A stretch of DNA of 42,767 nt. Source: a virus. Below, piece by piece: positions 21,165 through 30,610 of the stretch; position 1 is the stretch's first letter, and every line of letters starts with the position of its first letter. Where the stretch lies: positions 1 through 42,767 of IMG/VR virus record IMGVR_UViG_3300017831_000047. The stretch is one strand, 5' to 3'. The notes under the pieces are model-generated. The model searched no databases and was not told the DNA's origin. It saw only the letters and a list, made by a program, of their open reading frames with translations. The translations under genes were made by a program, and so were the position numbers.

Positions 21165-23408
21165 ATGGACACTCTCACCGACGACCAGATTGTTGCCCGC
21201 ATAAACTCCTGGCTCTCCGAACAGTCCTACGAATTGCAGGGCTATCTCGAGCGCGAGGAGGATGCGCTTGCCCGGTATCTGGGGGGCCGTCCCAAGGCCA
21301 ACCCCGATTCTCCCTGGGAAGGCTCATCGGACCTCGATATCGGGGGGTCCCTCACTCTCGCCCATGTGGAATCGATTCATTCCCGCACGATGTACGCTCT
21401 CCAGCGCTCCGCTCCTTTCGTCACCGTGAAATCCAAAAATCAGGATCTCGCCGATCAGGCCGAGCTCTACCTCCGCCATGTTCTGGACCATGAGACGGCT
21501 TTTCTCCGTTTCGCCTCGAAATGGATCCGGCCCGCTCTCGTGGGAGGCTGCAGACGGGCGAAGGCCGTGTGGGAAAAAGACGTGCAGCGGGTGGGAGAGA
21601 CCCACCGATTCACGTTGCCTCCCGGGATTGTGGGAAGCGATCTGGAAGAACCCGCCATCCGTGCGTTCCTTCTCGAACGTCTGAAAAACCGCTTCGGGGA
21701 ATTCACGATCCACGAGCGGACCGACTCGCATTGGACGATTCGATTCGAGCGCGATGGGGAAGAGGTCGAGGCCGACCTCCGGTACGTCCTCCACGGCGAC
21801 AAGATCGATGCCACGGTGGAATGGCCGGATGTGACCTTCGAAGGGGTCCGCTACACCGTGGTCAAGCCGGAAGACTTCTGGAAGAGTCCGGGCCCCATTC
21901 AGACCTGTCGCTACCTGATCCACCGGGTCTGGATGACCTGGAGCGAACTTGTGGCACGGGTCGAAGACGGAACCTACGATCTGGATCTTGAGCGCGACTA
22001 CTCCGAGTTCAAGCAGTATGCGACCGATCCCATCATGCAGGTGGAGGGCGGCTCGGATCTCGTCCAGCAACGCCGGGAAGTGGCTGGGGAATCGACCATG
22101 ATCCTCGGAGAAGAATACTACGAGATCCTCGAGTGCTACATCCTCGACTTCTGGGACAACCGGGAATACCTCGAAGATCGGATCATCACCGTCTTCCGTG
22201 GGCCCGGCAAGATCCTCCGGAATGAGCTCCGCTCCAGCGCCGGATATCCCATGCGTCCGTTCTCGGAAATCATCATCCAGCCCATCCCGGACAAGGATTC
22301 CTACGGCCTGGGCATTCCCACGATCATCGGGCCTCTTGCCGACGAAGAAACGGCCGTCCACAACCTCATGATGGATTCCGCCACAATCACGGCGGTTCCT
22401 CCCATTTTCTACGACGAGACCAGCGGCCTCAAAAACGAAAAGATGAAGGTCGCTCCCGGCCGGATGGTGCCGCTTTCCTCTACCAATGGGAACCTAGGCT
22501 CCGTCATCTGGATGCCTACCTACGGGGCTAATCTCTCTCCCATCTCCTCCCTCCAGAACCGGATCGACACCATCATGCAGTCGGTGGATGGCGTGTCGGA
22601 CACCCAACTTGCCCATGCCCCCAAGTCGAAGACGCTGGGGCAGAGCACGCTTGTCCAGGACGAGATCAACATCCGTTTTCAGGCTATCTGGGACAACATT
22701 GTGGGAAATATGTCGGAAATGTCCGGACTGGCGGGATTGATCGCCATCACGGCCGCACTCTACCAGCGCTTCGGAAAACCGCTGGAGATCGAGGCGGTCA
22801 CCGGAGAGTATTCCGAAGTCTCGTTCCCGCAAGCCTTCAAGTACTCCCTCCAGATCACGGCAAACATCAACAAGATCAACCAGAATGCCCAGGTGGCCAA
22901 GGCTCGGGGCGTGGTCCAGACCCTCATGAACCCCATGCTCATGCAGCTTGGCCTCGCCAATCCCCAAACCCTCTATCACGCTCTCAAGAATCTTCTGGAA
23001 GCCATGGACGTGGACAACTGGGAGGATCTCCTCGCCGAACCTCCTCAGGAAAAAATGGCCTCCGTCAACCCAGATCAGGAAAACCTCCAGATGCTTCCGG
23101 GAAAGATCGTGCCTGTTCATCCGGCCGACGACGACCAGGCCCACATTGTGGCCCATGCGGGATTCCTGCAGAAACTCCAGGAGGAACCGGGGCTTTGTCA
23201 GAACCCGGCCGTTTACGTGGAGCACATCAAGCGTCACCGGAAACAGGAGCAGATGAAGGCCCAGCAACAGCAAAGCCAAGCCGACATGCCAGGGGCCGGG
23301 ATACCGCAAGGACCTGCTGGCTCTCCGATCGCCAATACTCCGGTGCCGGGAGGGGCTCCCGCGATGCCGGAAGGTCCGGTCGGAGCCGGAGCCATGCCGA
23401 ATGCGTAG
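21165..23408 (+). CDS. portal protein
   Basis: 747 residues, in range for podovirus portals. Typical features: the N-terminal GRPKANPDSPWEGSSDLDIGGSLTLAHVESIHSRTMYALQ, an acidic/aromatic core, and a long C-terminal helical part. The last 70 residues are Gln- then Gly/Pro/Ala-rich. It forms the dodecameric DNA channel at one capsid vertex. The Shine-Dalgarno before ATG 21165 is weak (only AGG close by), so translation may be modulated. Confidence 0.87.
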   Translation: MDTLTDDQIVARINSWLSEQSYELQGYLEREEDALARYLGGRPKANPDSPWEGSSDLDIGGSLTLAHVESIHSRTMYALQRSAPFVTVKSKNQDLADQAELYLRHVLDHETAFLRFASKWIRPALVGGCRRAKAVWEKDVQRVGETHRFTLPPGIVGSDLEEPAIRAFLLERLKNRFGEFTIHERTDSHWTIRFERDGEEVEADLRYVLHGDKIDATVEWPDVTFEGVRYTVVKPEDFWKSPGPIQTCRYLIHRVWMTWSELVARVEDGTYDLDLERDYSEFKQYATDPIMQVEGGSDLVQQRREVAGESTMILGEEYYEILECYILDFWDNREYLEDRIITVFRGPGKILRNELRSSAGYPMRPFSEIIIQPIPDKDSYGLGIPTIIGPLADEETAVHNLMMDSATITAVPPIFYDETSGLKNEKMKVAPGRMVPLSSTNGNLGSVIWMPTYGANLSPISSLQNRIDTIMQSVDGVSDTQLAHAPKSKTLGQSTLVQDEINIRFQAIWDNIVGNMSEMSGLAGLIAITAALYQRFGKPLEIEAVTGEYSEVSFPQAFKYSLQITANINKINQNAQVAKARGVVQTLMNPMLMQLGLANPQTLYHALKNLLEAMDVDNWEDLLAEPPQEKMASVNPDQENLQMLPGKIVPVHPADDDQAHIVAHAGFLQKLQEEPGLCQNPAVYVEHIKRHRKQEQMKAQQQQSQADMPGAGIPQGPAGSPIANTPVPGGAPAMPEGPVGAGAMPNA

Positions 23409-23643
23409 AGGGCTCTCCCTTGAGGAATGCTCGGCGCTCTATTCGCTTTTTCAGCATCCCGGCATGAGGGTATTGAAACAGCGGATCGCGGAATACATCC
23501 CTGACGTTCTGATGCAGGACCTCAGAAACGGGGGGAAGGAAGCCCATGAACGTAATGTGGGTCGAATGATCGGTGTCGAAGGAGTGCTGACCCTTCTGGA
23601 TCAGCTGAAAGAGGAAGCCATCGCTAAAACGAAGGAGTCGTGA
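23401..23643 (+). CDS. small hypothetical head-region protein
   Basis: 80 residues, helical (LSLEECSALYSLFQHPGMRVLKQRIAEY, VEGVLTLLDQLKEEAIAKT). Overlaps the end of the portal gene by eight bases and the next start by one. This kind of small protein often sits beside portal genes; role unknown. Confidence 0.65.
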   Translation: MRRGLSLEECSALYSLFQHPGMRVLKQRIAEYIPDVLMQDLRNGGKEAHERNVGRMIGVEGVLTLLDQLKEEAIAKTKES

Positions 23644-24167
23644 TGGGAGCACTGGACGGGAATCAGACGAACGGGAAGGGATCCAATTTCGATGCGGGAG
23701 GAATCAGCACCTACGGGCCCGTGAATGCTCTGACTGTTGAAGCCGGAAACGGACAGGCCAATCAGGTGGTTCTTGAGGGTGCGGCTACTGGCAATCCTCC
23801 GCAGATTGTCGTCCAAGGAAGCGACGCGACTATTGATCTCGCTCTTGTGGCTAAGGGGGGCGGAGGTGTGCGCCTTGGAGCAGCTTCGTCCAATCCAATT
23901 TATGACACCTATGTCGAGTCTTTGGCTATCACGCCTGCCTCTGTTCCGGCCAATTCTTCGGAGGAGCAGATCTTTCCGGATAACGGGACGGCATCAGTTG
24001 GAGATGTATTGATCGCCAATTGGCAAGGAGCTTTGACCGCCGGAATCAGCATAGGAAATGTTCGGGTCAGTTCGGCCGGCCATATAGGAGTGACCTTTGT
24101 CAATTCGACGTCAGCTGCCATCACCCCCGCAGCCGGAACTCTCAAGATCCTTGGATTCACGGTTTAA
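23643..24167 (+). CDS. putative head fibre / decoration protein
   Basis: 174 residues. The N-terminal half has fibre-type repeats (NALTVEAGNGQANQVVLEGA and ATIDLALVAKGGGGVRLGA), and the C-terminal 90 residues form a beta domain (SLAITPASVPANSSEEQIFP...GNVRVSSAGHIGVTFVNST...GTLKILGFTV) seen in virion surface proteins. ATG 23643 has AAGGAG five bases upstream; GTG 23640 is possible. Confidence 0.65.
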   Translation: MGALDGNQTNGKGSNFDAGGISTYGPVNALTVEAGNGQANQVVLEGAATGNPPQIVVQGSDATIDLALVAKGGGGVRLGAASSNPIYDTYVESLAITPASVPANSSEEQIFPDNGTASVGDVLIANWQGALTAGISIGNVRVSSAGHIGVTFVNSTSAAITPAAGTLKILGFTV

Positions 24168-24178
24168 AGGGGGGGCAA

Positions 24179-24388
24179 ATGGCCAAACTAACAGCGAAAA
24201 AGCGCAGCAGCCTTCCTAAGAAGGATTTTGCCGGACCTGGCCGGAGCTATCCGGTCGAAGACAAGGCCCATGCAAGAGCCGCTGAAATGGAGGCGGGAAT
24301 CGCCTGGAAGAAGGGGCGGATGTCGACCGGAGAAAAGAACCGGATCGACGCGAAAGCCAGAAAGGTGCTGAAAGGAGGGAAGCCGTAA
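24179..24388 (+). CDS. small phage protein, DUF6582-like motif
   Basis: 69 residues, basic. SSLPKKDFAGPGRSYPVEDKAHARAA followed by a helical tail is a motif found in phage head-maturation or scaffold-region proteins. Here it stands alone among head genes. ATG 24179 follows AAAGGGGGGG. Confidence 0.65.
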   Translation: MAKLTAKKRSSLPKKDFAGPGRSYPVEDKAHARAAEMEAGIAWKKGRMSTGEKNRIDAKARKVLKGGKP

Positions 24389-24591
24389 TGGAATCGGGAC
24401 TGAAAAAGATCAAGGACCTGAAGAAGGGTGGCCGCAAGGCCAACAAGACGCTCGAAAAAGAGCGGGCAAAAAAGAAGGCCGATCTGAAGGCCGGTGGTCG
24501 CAAGGCCAACAAGACGCTCGAACGGGAACGAAAAGAAGGCAAGGAAAAGAAACCGTCCAAGAAGCTGATGGACGCCATCCGGAAGGGATAG
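24388..24591 (+). CDS. lysine-rich protein with internal duplication
   Basis: 67 residues, about one third Lys or Arg. Two copies of a 15-residue unit (KKGGRKANKTLEKER and KAGGRKANKTLERER) occupy 12-26 and 34-48. It is likely to bind DNA or RNA; location between head genes suggests a capsid-internal or packaging role. Start overlaps the previous stop (TAATG). Confidence 0.65.
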   Translation: MESGLKKIKDLKKGGRKANKTLEKERAKKKADLKAGGRKANKTLERERKEGKEKKPSKKLMDAIRKG

Positions 24592-24646
24592 CCGGTCCCA
24601 ACTGTCCCAATGTCGGGAGCCACCCCGTAAAAGGCAAGGAGGACGT

Positions 24647-25510
24647 ATGCGACCCGTCATCGCAAGTGAAGAGGATGAATACCAGAACTGGCTTTTGACC
24701 GAGTACGTGCCCATCTCGGGGGGCGACGAGAATGCCGATCCCGGTGACACTGCCGGACTCACTCCTGAGGGAGCCGATGGGGAAAATCCTGGGGTGCCTC
24801 CTGGAGAGGGAGACAACGGAACTGCCGATCCGGGCGAGCCCAAGGATGACAAGGGAGTTCCCCTTAAAAACCGTTTGGAAGAGGAACGGCGCAAACGGGA
24901 AAAAGCCGAACGGAAGCTCTTGGAAGAGCAGGCGGCCAACAGGGCACGTCAGGAAGAGTGGGAACGTCAGCAGGCCGCTCTCCGAAAGACGCAAGAAGGA
25001 GCCGAGCCCGAAGAGGATCTGGACAGCCTTCAGTATTCGGATCCGGCCCGGTATCGGGCGCTTGTGGCGGAAGAGGCGGCCAGAAAAGCGGCTGAGGCGG
25101 TTCGAACTGAAATGACGGCCCGTGAGAAGGCCAAGGAAGCTCAGGCGACCTTCGAACGTCTCAAGGATCAGTATGACGAGCTGGCCGATCCGGAGTCCGA
25201 GTTCTACCAGGAAGTGGACCGGGAATATACGGCGAAACTCCGGAGACTAGGGATACCTTTTGATGCCCAGCTCCTTGAAGACACCGTACAGCTGATTGCC
25301 TACAGAAAGCAGAAGAAGCCTGTGAATAGGTCGACGGAACGGCCTCCGGTGGGGGAAATGGGAAATCCGAGGGGAAACCCGAACCGGAACCCGAAAATTA
25401 CGGACGGATCGAGAAAGCTGGCCAAGGCGCTCGGTTTCTCGGAAAAGCGGCTGAATGCGGCGTTTTCCCGAGACCTGTCCAATGAAATCGGAACCGGAAC
25501 GCGCGGATAA
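24647..25510 (+). CDS. scaffolding protein
   Basis: 287 residues: acidic, Pro/Gly-rich N-terminus, long charged coiled coil (about 75-125, RLEEERRKREKAERKLLEEQAANRARQEEWERQQAALRK), helical centre and a basic C-terminus, as expected of an internal scaffold just upstream of the major capsid gene. No protease domain. Start ATG 24647 with AAGGAGG upstream. Confidence 0.72.
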   Translation: MRPVIASEEDEYQNWLLTEYVPISGGDENADPGDTAGLTPEGADGENPGVPPGEGDNGTADPGEPKDDKGVPLKNRLEEERRKREKAERKLLEEQAANRARQEEWERQQAALRKTQEGAEPEEDLDSLQYSDPARYRALVAEEAARKAAEAVRTEMTAREKAKEAQATFERLKDQYDELADPESEFYQEVDREYTAKLRRLGIPFDAQLLEDTVQLIAYRKQKKPVNRSTERPPVGEMGNPRGNPNRNPKITDGSRKLAKALGFSEKRLNAAFSRDLSNEIGTGTRG

Positions 25511-25536
25511 CCCAATAAAACCACAGGAGAACGTCG

Positions 25537-25932
25537 ATGAACAAGGTCATGGTGCAAGGAAGCAAGAAGAAAGATGGAAATGTCCGCCGATTCGTGACAG
25601 CCAACGAGTTTGAGGATTACCGGGAAGCCGGTTGGGAAAGGGATCCGGATGGTAAGGCGATCCCGGATCAAGTGGTCGACCAGCTGATTCCCGTCCGCAT
25701 GAGCGAAGAGCAGTATAAGCGTTTCCAGCGGGAATACCAGGGGGGACGCCAAACCGAGCTTCAGGAAAGGAATCTCAACAGAAAGCTCAAGGACAACGAG
25801 GCTCCGGATGGGTATGGCGAGGAGAAGGTCTCTCTCGGAAAAGTCGGGTCCCGGGAAGAGGCCGAGGAAGTCGAGCGAAAAGCGAAAGAACAGCGGCAGA
25901 GGGGAAAGCCCACTGTCGTTGCCATGTCGTAA
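25537..25932 (+). CDS. hypothetical head-region protein
   Basis: 131 residues, highly charged, with a helical C-terminal half (MSEEQYKRFQREYQGGRQTELQERNLNRKL). N-terminus RRFVTANEFEDYREAGWERD resembles a short recognition module. It is between scaffold and decoration genes; role unknown. Confidence 0.6.
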   Translation: MNKVMVQGSKKKDGNVRRFVTANEFEDYREAGWERDPDGKAIPDQVVDQLIPVRMSEEQYKRFQREYQGGRQTELQERNLNRKLKDNEAPDGYGEEKVSLGKVGSREEAEEVERKAKEQRQRGKPTVVAMS

Positions 25933-25970
25933 CACCCTGAAAAGGGACCTTTCAAGGAGGATGAAAGAAA

Positions 25971-26441
25971 ATGAACATTCCGATTCTGCCCCCGCAACCT
26001 GAGATCGATGAGGCGTCCCATGTGGTCCAGATTGCCCCAACAACCACCGACACCTTCTCTCCGCATGAGTTCGTAAAGCTCGCGGGGGGACTGGTCGTTC
26101 CTTCGGCCAGTGCGGATGCCTCGGTCTTTGGGCTTTGCCTCTCGGAGTATCCCGATCCTTCCGGAAAGCTCAATCAGTCAGTCATCCCGGTGTTGCGGGC
26201 CCGAGCAGGCCAGCGGTTCTGGATGAACGTCTCCGGAGCCGTCCTTTCTCAGGCCAATCTGGGGGGTCAGTACGGTCTTGTGATCACCAACGGGGTCGCC
26301 ATGGTGGATCTGACCAATACCACGGAAAAGGTCTTCGAGATCATCGAGATCGGGGTGCAGGCGGGAGTTCTTCCCAACGGCGGAATCGGGGACACGAACG
26401 CCCGGGTTCTGGTCGAAATTCTTTCATCCGCTGTGGCCTAA
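25971..26441 (+). CDS. putative capsid decoration protein
   Basis: 156 residues, beta-rich (HVVQIAPTTTDTFSPHEFVKLAGGLVVPSASADASVFGLCLSEYP...QRFWMNVSGAVLSQANLGGQYGLV), ending in VLVEILSSAVA. Size, composition and its place directly before the major capsid gene suggest a capsid-stabilising protein. ATG 25971 follows AAGGAGGA. Confidence 0.6.
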   Translation: MNIPILPPQPEIDEASHVVQIAPTTTDTFSPHEFVKLAGGLVVPSASADASVFGLCLSEYPDPSGKLNQSVIPVLRARAGQRFWMNVSGAVLSQANLGGQYGLVITNGVAMVDLTNTTEKVFEIIEIGVQAGVLPNGGIGDTNARVLVEILSSAVA

Positions 26442-26470
26442 GCCATAGCCTTTCAGGAGGTCCTTGAAGA

Positions 26471-27361
26471 ATGAATATCAATCAATTTCCCTGGGAAGTG
26501 TACCCGGCTCTCCGGGATGTGATTTACGAGGAGTATGACGCGAACGCGCTTATCTACCCCAAGATCACCGTTTCGGACGGGACGGACAAGTATTACGAGG
26601 AAGAGACCACGGAAGTGGGGATCGGCCTGTTCTCGGAGACCGGCGACGGGGAGGACTACCACGAGGACACGAACTTTCAGGGATTCTATACCCGGTACAA
26701 CCTGGCCAAGTTCACCAGCTACTTCCGGGTGTCGGAAGATCTGATGGAGTTCGAGCGCTACAACACCATGGGCCGGAGAAGCCGGGACCTTGGAAACAAG
26801 GCAAACGTCACGGAGGACACCCTGGTTCATCTGGTCTACAACAACGGGTTCACCACTGTCCTCTCCGATGGGCAGCCCCTCTTCTCGGTGAATCATCCGG
26901 GCTATCCGGGGTCGGGGAATAAATTCGCCAATGTTCTGGCGACTCAGAGCGCTCTCTCCTACACCTCCTTCAATTCGGTTCTGACGGCCATCAAGCGCCA
27001 GACCGATGAACGGGGAACCCTCATCCGGATGCGTCCGGCCAAGCTGGTGGTCGCTCCCGAAAACGAGCTCACCGCGCGGGAAATCCTGAAATCCACCGGG
27101 CGTCCCGACACGGCAGACCGGGCCGATAACGAGCTGAAGAAAATGGCGGCAGGTATCGAGCTTGTCGTGGATCCTTACCTCAACAGCCCCTCCATGTGGT
27201 TCGTCATCTGCGACCGGTTCTTTGTCAAAGCCTTCACTCATGGCGGTCTGACGACAAAGACCAAAGAGGACCCCTTCAACGGAGACTGGATGGTCTTCGG
27301 GCGTTTCTACCTGGCCTATGGAGCATCCTCACCCTGGGGCGTTTTTGCAGGGTCCGCCTAA
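26471..27361 (+). CDS. major capsid protein
   Basis: 296 residues with an HK97-fold style sequence: an N-terminal arm (PALRDVIYEEYDANALIYPKI), an E-loop rich in acidic residues (EEETTEVGIGLFSETGDGEDYHED), then the A/P domain (FTSYFRVSEDLMEFERYNTMGRRSRDLG...RMRPAKLVVAPENELTAREIL...DPYLNSPSMWFVIC). Position after scaffold and a strong GGAGG site suit an abundant protein. Confidence 0.85.
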   Translation: MNINQFPWEVYPALRDVIYEEYDANALIYPKITVSDGTDKYYEEETTEVGIGLFSETGDGEDYHEDTNFQGFYTRYNLAKFTSYFRVSEDLMEFERYNTMGRRSRDLGNKANVTEDTLVHLVYNNGFTTVLSDGQPLFSVNHPGYPGSGNKFANVLATQSALSYTSFNSVLTAIKRQTDERGTLIRMRPAKLVVAPENELTAREILKSTGRPDTADRADNELKKMAAGIELVVDPYLNSPSMWFVICDRFFVKAFTHGGLTTKTKEDPFNGDWMVFGRFYLAYGASSPWGVFAGSA

Positions 27362-27372
27362 AGGAGGTACCC

Positions 27373-27771
27373 GTGGGACTTGCCAGTCATTTTGGGCCCA
27401 CCAAGATCATCCCCCAGACCTCAATTTCGGGATCTGGGGGACTTGGGGGTGTCTTTACCGATAACAAAGGGAATCAAATTGTCGGCTCCCCTGTGGGGGG
27501 AATCATTAATGGAGCCGAGAAAATCACGGTTTGGATCAATGTCACCCAGATAAGCGGAACTCTGGGGGTATTCGGCGAAACGTCTCCGGATGGAGAAAAC
27601 CTGACGTGGGGAACTGTCCTGGGGGGGAATAGTGGGATTACCTCCCCCGGCCTGTACACCTTTTCCTACAATGGGTCACCTGTCAGCATGATCGGCTTCC
27701 GCTGGACACTTGGAACTTCATCGGATACGGCGACGATCGACGGGATCTGGTTCGAAGGATCCCTGGCTTAA
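27373..27771 (+). CDS. small beta-rich virion protein
   Basis: 132 residues, Gly- and Ser-rich beta protein (ISGSGGLGGVFTDNKGNQIVGSPVGGIINGAEKITVWINVTQISGTLGVFGETSPDG). The pattern, a lectin- or jelly-roll-like domain, suggests a second decoration or head-tail protein. GTG 27373 follows a perfect AAGGAGGT. Confidence 0.6.
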   Translation: MGLASHFGPTKIIPQTSISGSGGLGGVFTDNKGNQIVGSPVGGIINGAEKITVWINVTQISGTLGVFGETSPDGENLTWGTVLGGNSGITSPGLYTFSYNGSPVSMIGFRWTLGTSSDTATIDGIWFEGSLA

Positions 27772-27791
27772 TGCCATGAGGAAGAGCGACG

Positions 27792-28700
27792 ATGTATTCA
27801 ACATTTCAAAGTTGTTATCAGGAGGTCTTAAACCGGACCCGCTCTCTTCCTCAACAAAGCTACCTCTCCCCGCTCAAGAATGCCGTAAACGCCATTTATC
27901 AGGAGCTGTGCTCCTGGCGTGAATGGCCATTTCTCCAGAAGACGGGACGGCTGACCCTTGTCGCTCCCGTCACCACGGGGACTCTTTCAGGCCAAGCCGG
28001 TACAAACACGCTCTCCGGGAGCGGCACAGCTTTCACCATTTCTATGATCGGCTGGTATCTGCGTTATGGGTCCGATAACGCGCTCTATGAGATTACGGGA
28101 GTGGATCCGGTTTCCCAGACGCTCACGGTGGCTCCAGTCCTTTCCTTGGGCGGAACGGACCTCTCCTATTCCGTTTTCCCCTTCTCCTACTCACTTCCTT
28201 CGGACTTTCGGCTCCCGGAACCCGTGACGGCATTCCAGTTGTCTCCCAAGATGCGCTTTGTCGGCACCCGGGAGATCCAGTCCGATTTGATCAATACCAG
28301 GTTCGGAACTCCCGACCGTTGGACTATCGTCTATCGCAGCGATGAGCCACAGACCCCTCAGATGGTGTTCTTTCCCTTTCCAGCCCAACCCATCGTGGTG
28401 CAGTTTCTCTACCTGCCTCAGGTTCCTGACCTTGTGAACGATTCTGATCCCATTCTGATTCCCTCCAATTACCGGAGGGCGATCATTGAAGGGGCTATGG
28501 CTATCTTCTACCGGGACGTTCTGGACGATCCGGCAAGAGCCCAGATCTCCAAGGGGGAGTATATCCAGCTTCGGAATCAGATGTGCACCGATTATGGGTT
28601 GTGGGATGACCAGCCACAGCTTCGGCCGGCCAGTTTCCGGGGTCTCCAGAGAAGGTTTGGAGCCGACGCCATTATTGAGCGCATGGTGTGGAGAGTCTAA
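27792..28700 (+). CDS. short-tail tube / adaptor protein (tail tube A-like)
   Basis: 302 residues. Helical N-terminus (YSTFQSCYQEVLNRTRSL...NAVNAIYQELCSW), a small inserted beta domain (about 55-120), then SLPSDFRLPEPVTAF...PSNYRRAIIEGAMAIFYRDVLDDPARAQISKGEYIQLRNQM, the helix pair of podovirus head-to-tail adaptors. It should connect portal to tail tip. ATG 27792 follows GAGGAAGAG. Confidence 0.65.
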   Translation: MYSTFQSCYQEVLNRTRSLPQQSYLSPLKNAVNAIYQELCSWREWPFLQKTGRLTLVAPVTTGTLSGQAGTNTLSGSGTAFTISMIGWYLRYGSDNALYEITGVDPVSQTLTVAPVLSLGGTDLSYSVFPFSYSLPSDFRLPEPVTAFQLSPKMRFVGTREIQSDLINTRFGTPDRWTIVYRSDEPQTPQMVFFPFPAQPIVVQFLYLPQVPDLVNDSDPILIPSNYRRAIIEGAMAIFYRDVLDDPARAQISKGEYIQLRNQMCTDYGLWDDQPQLRPASFRGLQRRFGADAIIERMVWRV

Positions 28701-30601
28701 TGGCCCAACCCTCCCTCCGTAAAAACATCACATTGGACTTCGGCAAATTTGGGCTGGATACCCGTCTTCCGCCCATTGCCCCCCAAGTTCTGGGTTTCAA
28801 CAAGGCGACCAACATCTATTTTACCGTTCGCGCCTCTTTCAAGAGCCGACCGGGACACCAGTGGTTCGGGCCGGACTTTCCGTCTTCAGATCCCATTGAC
28901 GGGCTTTTTGACTTTTGGGTCGACGGCCAGAGCGAATATGTGCTGGCCGTTCAGGGGGGCATCGTCTGGGTCTATAACTCGGGGACGAACACCTGGACCC
29001 AGCTTTCGGTTTCCAATCCCACGACGGCTCCCACCTTATCCTTTTCCTCCTCGTCCGGAACATTGGCGGCCGGGACCTATACCTATGCGGTGACGGCCCT
29101 GAATGGGCAAGGGGAAACTCTCGCTTCTCCAACCGCTTCTATTACGACAACGGCCACAGGAGAAATCGCGGTTTACTGGAATGCGGTTCCGGGAGCGACT
29201 TCCTACAATGTGTATGGCCGCACGAATGGGGCACTTGGTCTCATTGCCAATACGACCTACCTCTCTCTCATGGACAATGGCTCCTTGACGCCAGGCGTTG
29301 CACCTCCCACGACCGATTCGGCGATGTACCACACTGGTCTTCCAGTCAATTTTGCCGTTCTGATGCGCAAGGTCGTTTTCGGTAACGGGACGGATCACAA
29401 CTACATCTTTGACGGGACGACGCTTTCGGACCTCACGGTAACAAATGGCGCATACAACCTCGTGCCATGTAGTTATTTTCTGGCCCATAACAACCGGATC
29501 TATGCGGCGGGATCCTCGGTCCACCCCTCCACGGTCTACTGGTGCGCTGTGGACAATCCTTCCGACTGGACGGCTCCTGACGATGCCGGAAATGTTCAGG
29601 TTGAAGGTGGCCGGGATGTCATTACCGGGCTGGGGTCGTTCGGTTCGGATGTCTGGATCTTCAAGGGGCCAAAATATGGGGCCATTTTTGTTTTGTCCGG
29701 AACCAGCTATGACAATTTTGCCCTTCAACCCGCCTACCGGGGAATGTTCGGCTATCACCGGTCTATCGTCAATGTGGGCAATGATCTCCTGTTCCAGGGC
29801 CCGGACGGGATTTACTCTCTGGCTCACATGATGCAGACCGGGGGGAATCTCCAGACGTCCCGCATCTCGGAAAACGTCCAATCCCTCTTCCAGGCCCTCC
29901 CGGCCTCCATGCTGGGAGCCGGATGTGCAGTCTATTACGAGCCAGAAAACATTGTGGTCTTTTATCTGTCCAAGGGAGGAGTCAATCTCGATTACGCCCT
30001 GGTGGTGAGTCCTCCGGATCCGCTCGATGTGAATATGTTCGGGTTTGGCTCCGAGCAGTACAAATACCGCTGGGCCTCCTGGAACCTGCCTCCCTCCGAT
30101 GTGGCGACCTACCAGATCTCCTCGACGAATGTGAAAGGGGTGCTGACCGGGCAGATCGACACGAACGGCAATCGTCGTGTCTCTATCTGGAACTGGACGT
30201 CGGGAACGGATTCGGATGGGACTCAGGTGACCGGGGTTCTCAGTCTTCCGTTCCTTTCGATGGGCCATCTTCTCCGGGAAAAACTCTTGCGTCATCTTGC
30301 CGTGGCCTATTTCGCCACCGGTGAGATCGCCGCAACCCTCACCATGATGAATGGATCGTCCTATCCCGTGACATTTCCTGCCGTCACTCAGCAGGACTGG
30401 CCGGACGTTCCCACGGGAGACACGTGGCCGGATGTTCCCACCACCACTCCTTGGCCGGCCGGGGAAACCCCCATCCTGAACAATGTGCCGATCGGCGGAT
30501 CCTCGACCGCTTTTTCCTTGTCCCTGTCGAATATCGGGGGAGTGATGGAGGTCTTTGTGTTCGAGCTTTTTTATCTTTTCGGAGGATGGAATGAGAATTG
30601 A
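28700..30601 (+). CDS. large tail protein with FN3-like insert (tail tube B-like)
   Basis: 633 residues. N-terminus DFGKFGLDTRLPPIAPQVLGFNKATNIYFTVRASFKSRPG is typical of podovirus tail-tip proteins. Residues about 110-185 form a fibronectin-like module (SGTLAAGTYTYAVTALNGQGETLASPTASITT...YNVYGRTNG) also present in the tail fibre at 38042. The rest is a long beta structure. ATG 28700 overlaps the previous stop (TAATG). Expected in the tail hub beneath the portal. Confidence 0.7.
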   Translation: MAQPSLRKNITLDFGKFGLDTRLPPIAPQVLGFNKATNIYFTVRASFKSRPGHQWFGPDFPSSDPIDGLFDFWVDGQSEYVLAVQGGIVWVYNSGTNTWTQLSVSNPTTAPTLSFSSSSGTLAAGTYTYAVTALNGQGETLASPTASITTTATGEIAVYWNAVPGATSYNVYGRTNGALGLIANTTYLSLMDNGSLTPGVAPPTTDSAMYHTGLPVNFAVLMRKVVFGNGTDHNYIFDGTTLSDLTVTNGAYNLVPCSYFLAHNNRIYAAGSSVHPSTVYWCAVDNPSDWTAPDDAGNVQVEGGRDVITGLGSFGSDVWIFKGPKYGAIFVLSGTSYDNFALQPAYRGMFGYHRSIVNVGNDLLFQGPDGIYSLAHMMQTGGNLQTSRISENVQSLFQALPASMLGAGCAVYYEPENIVVFYLSKGGVNLDYALVVSPPDPLDVNMFGFGSEQYKYRWASWNLPPSDVATYQISSTNVKGVLTGQIDTNGNRRVSIWNWTSGTDSDGTQVTGVLSLPFLSMGHLLREKLLRHLAVAYFATGEIAATLTMMNGSSYPVTFPAVTQQDWPDVPTGDTWPDVPTTTPWPAGETPILNNVPIGGSSTAFSLSLSNIGGVMEVFVFELFYLFGGWNEN

Positions 30602-30610
30602 GGTGACACA

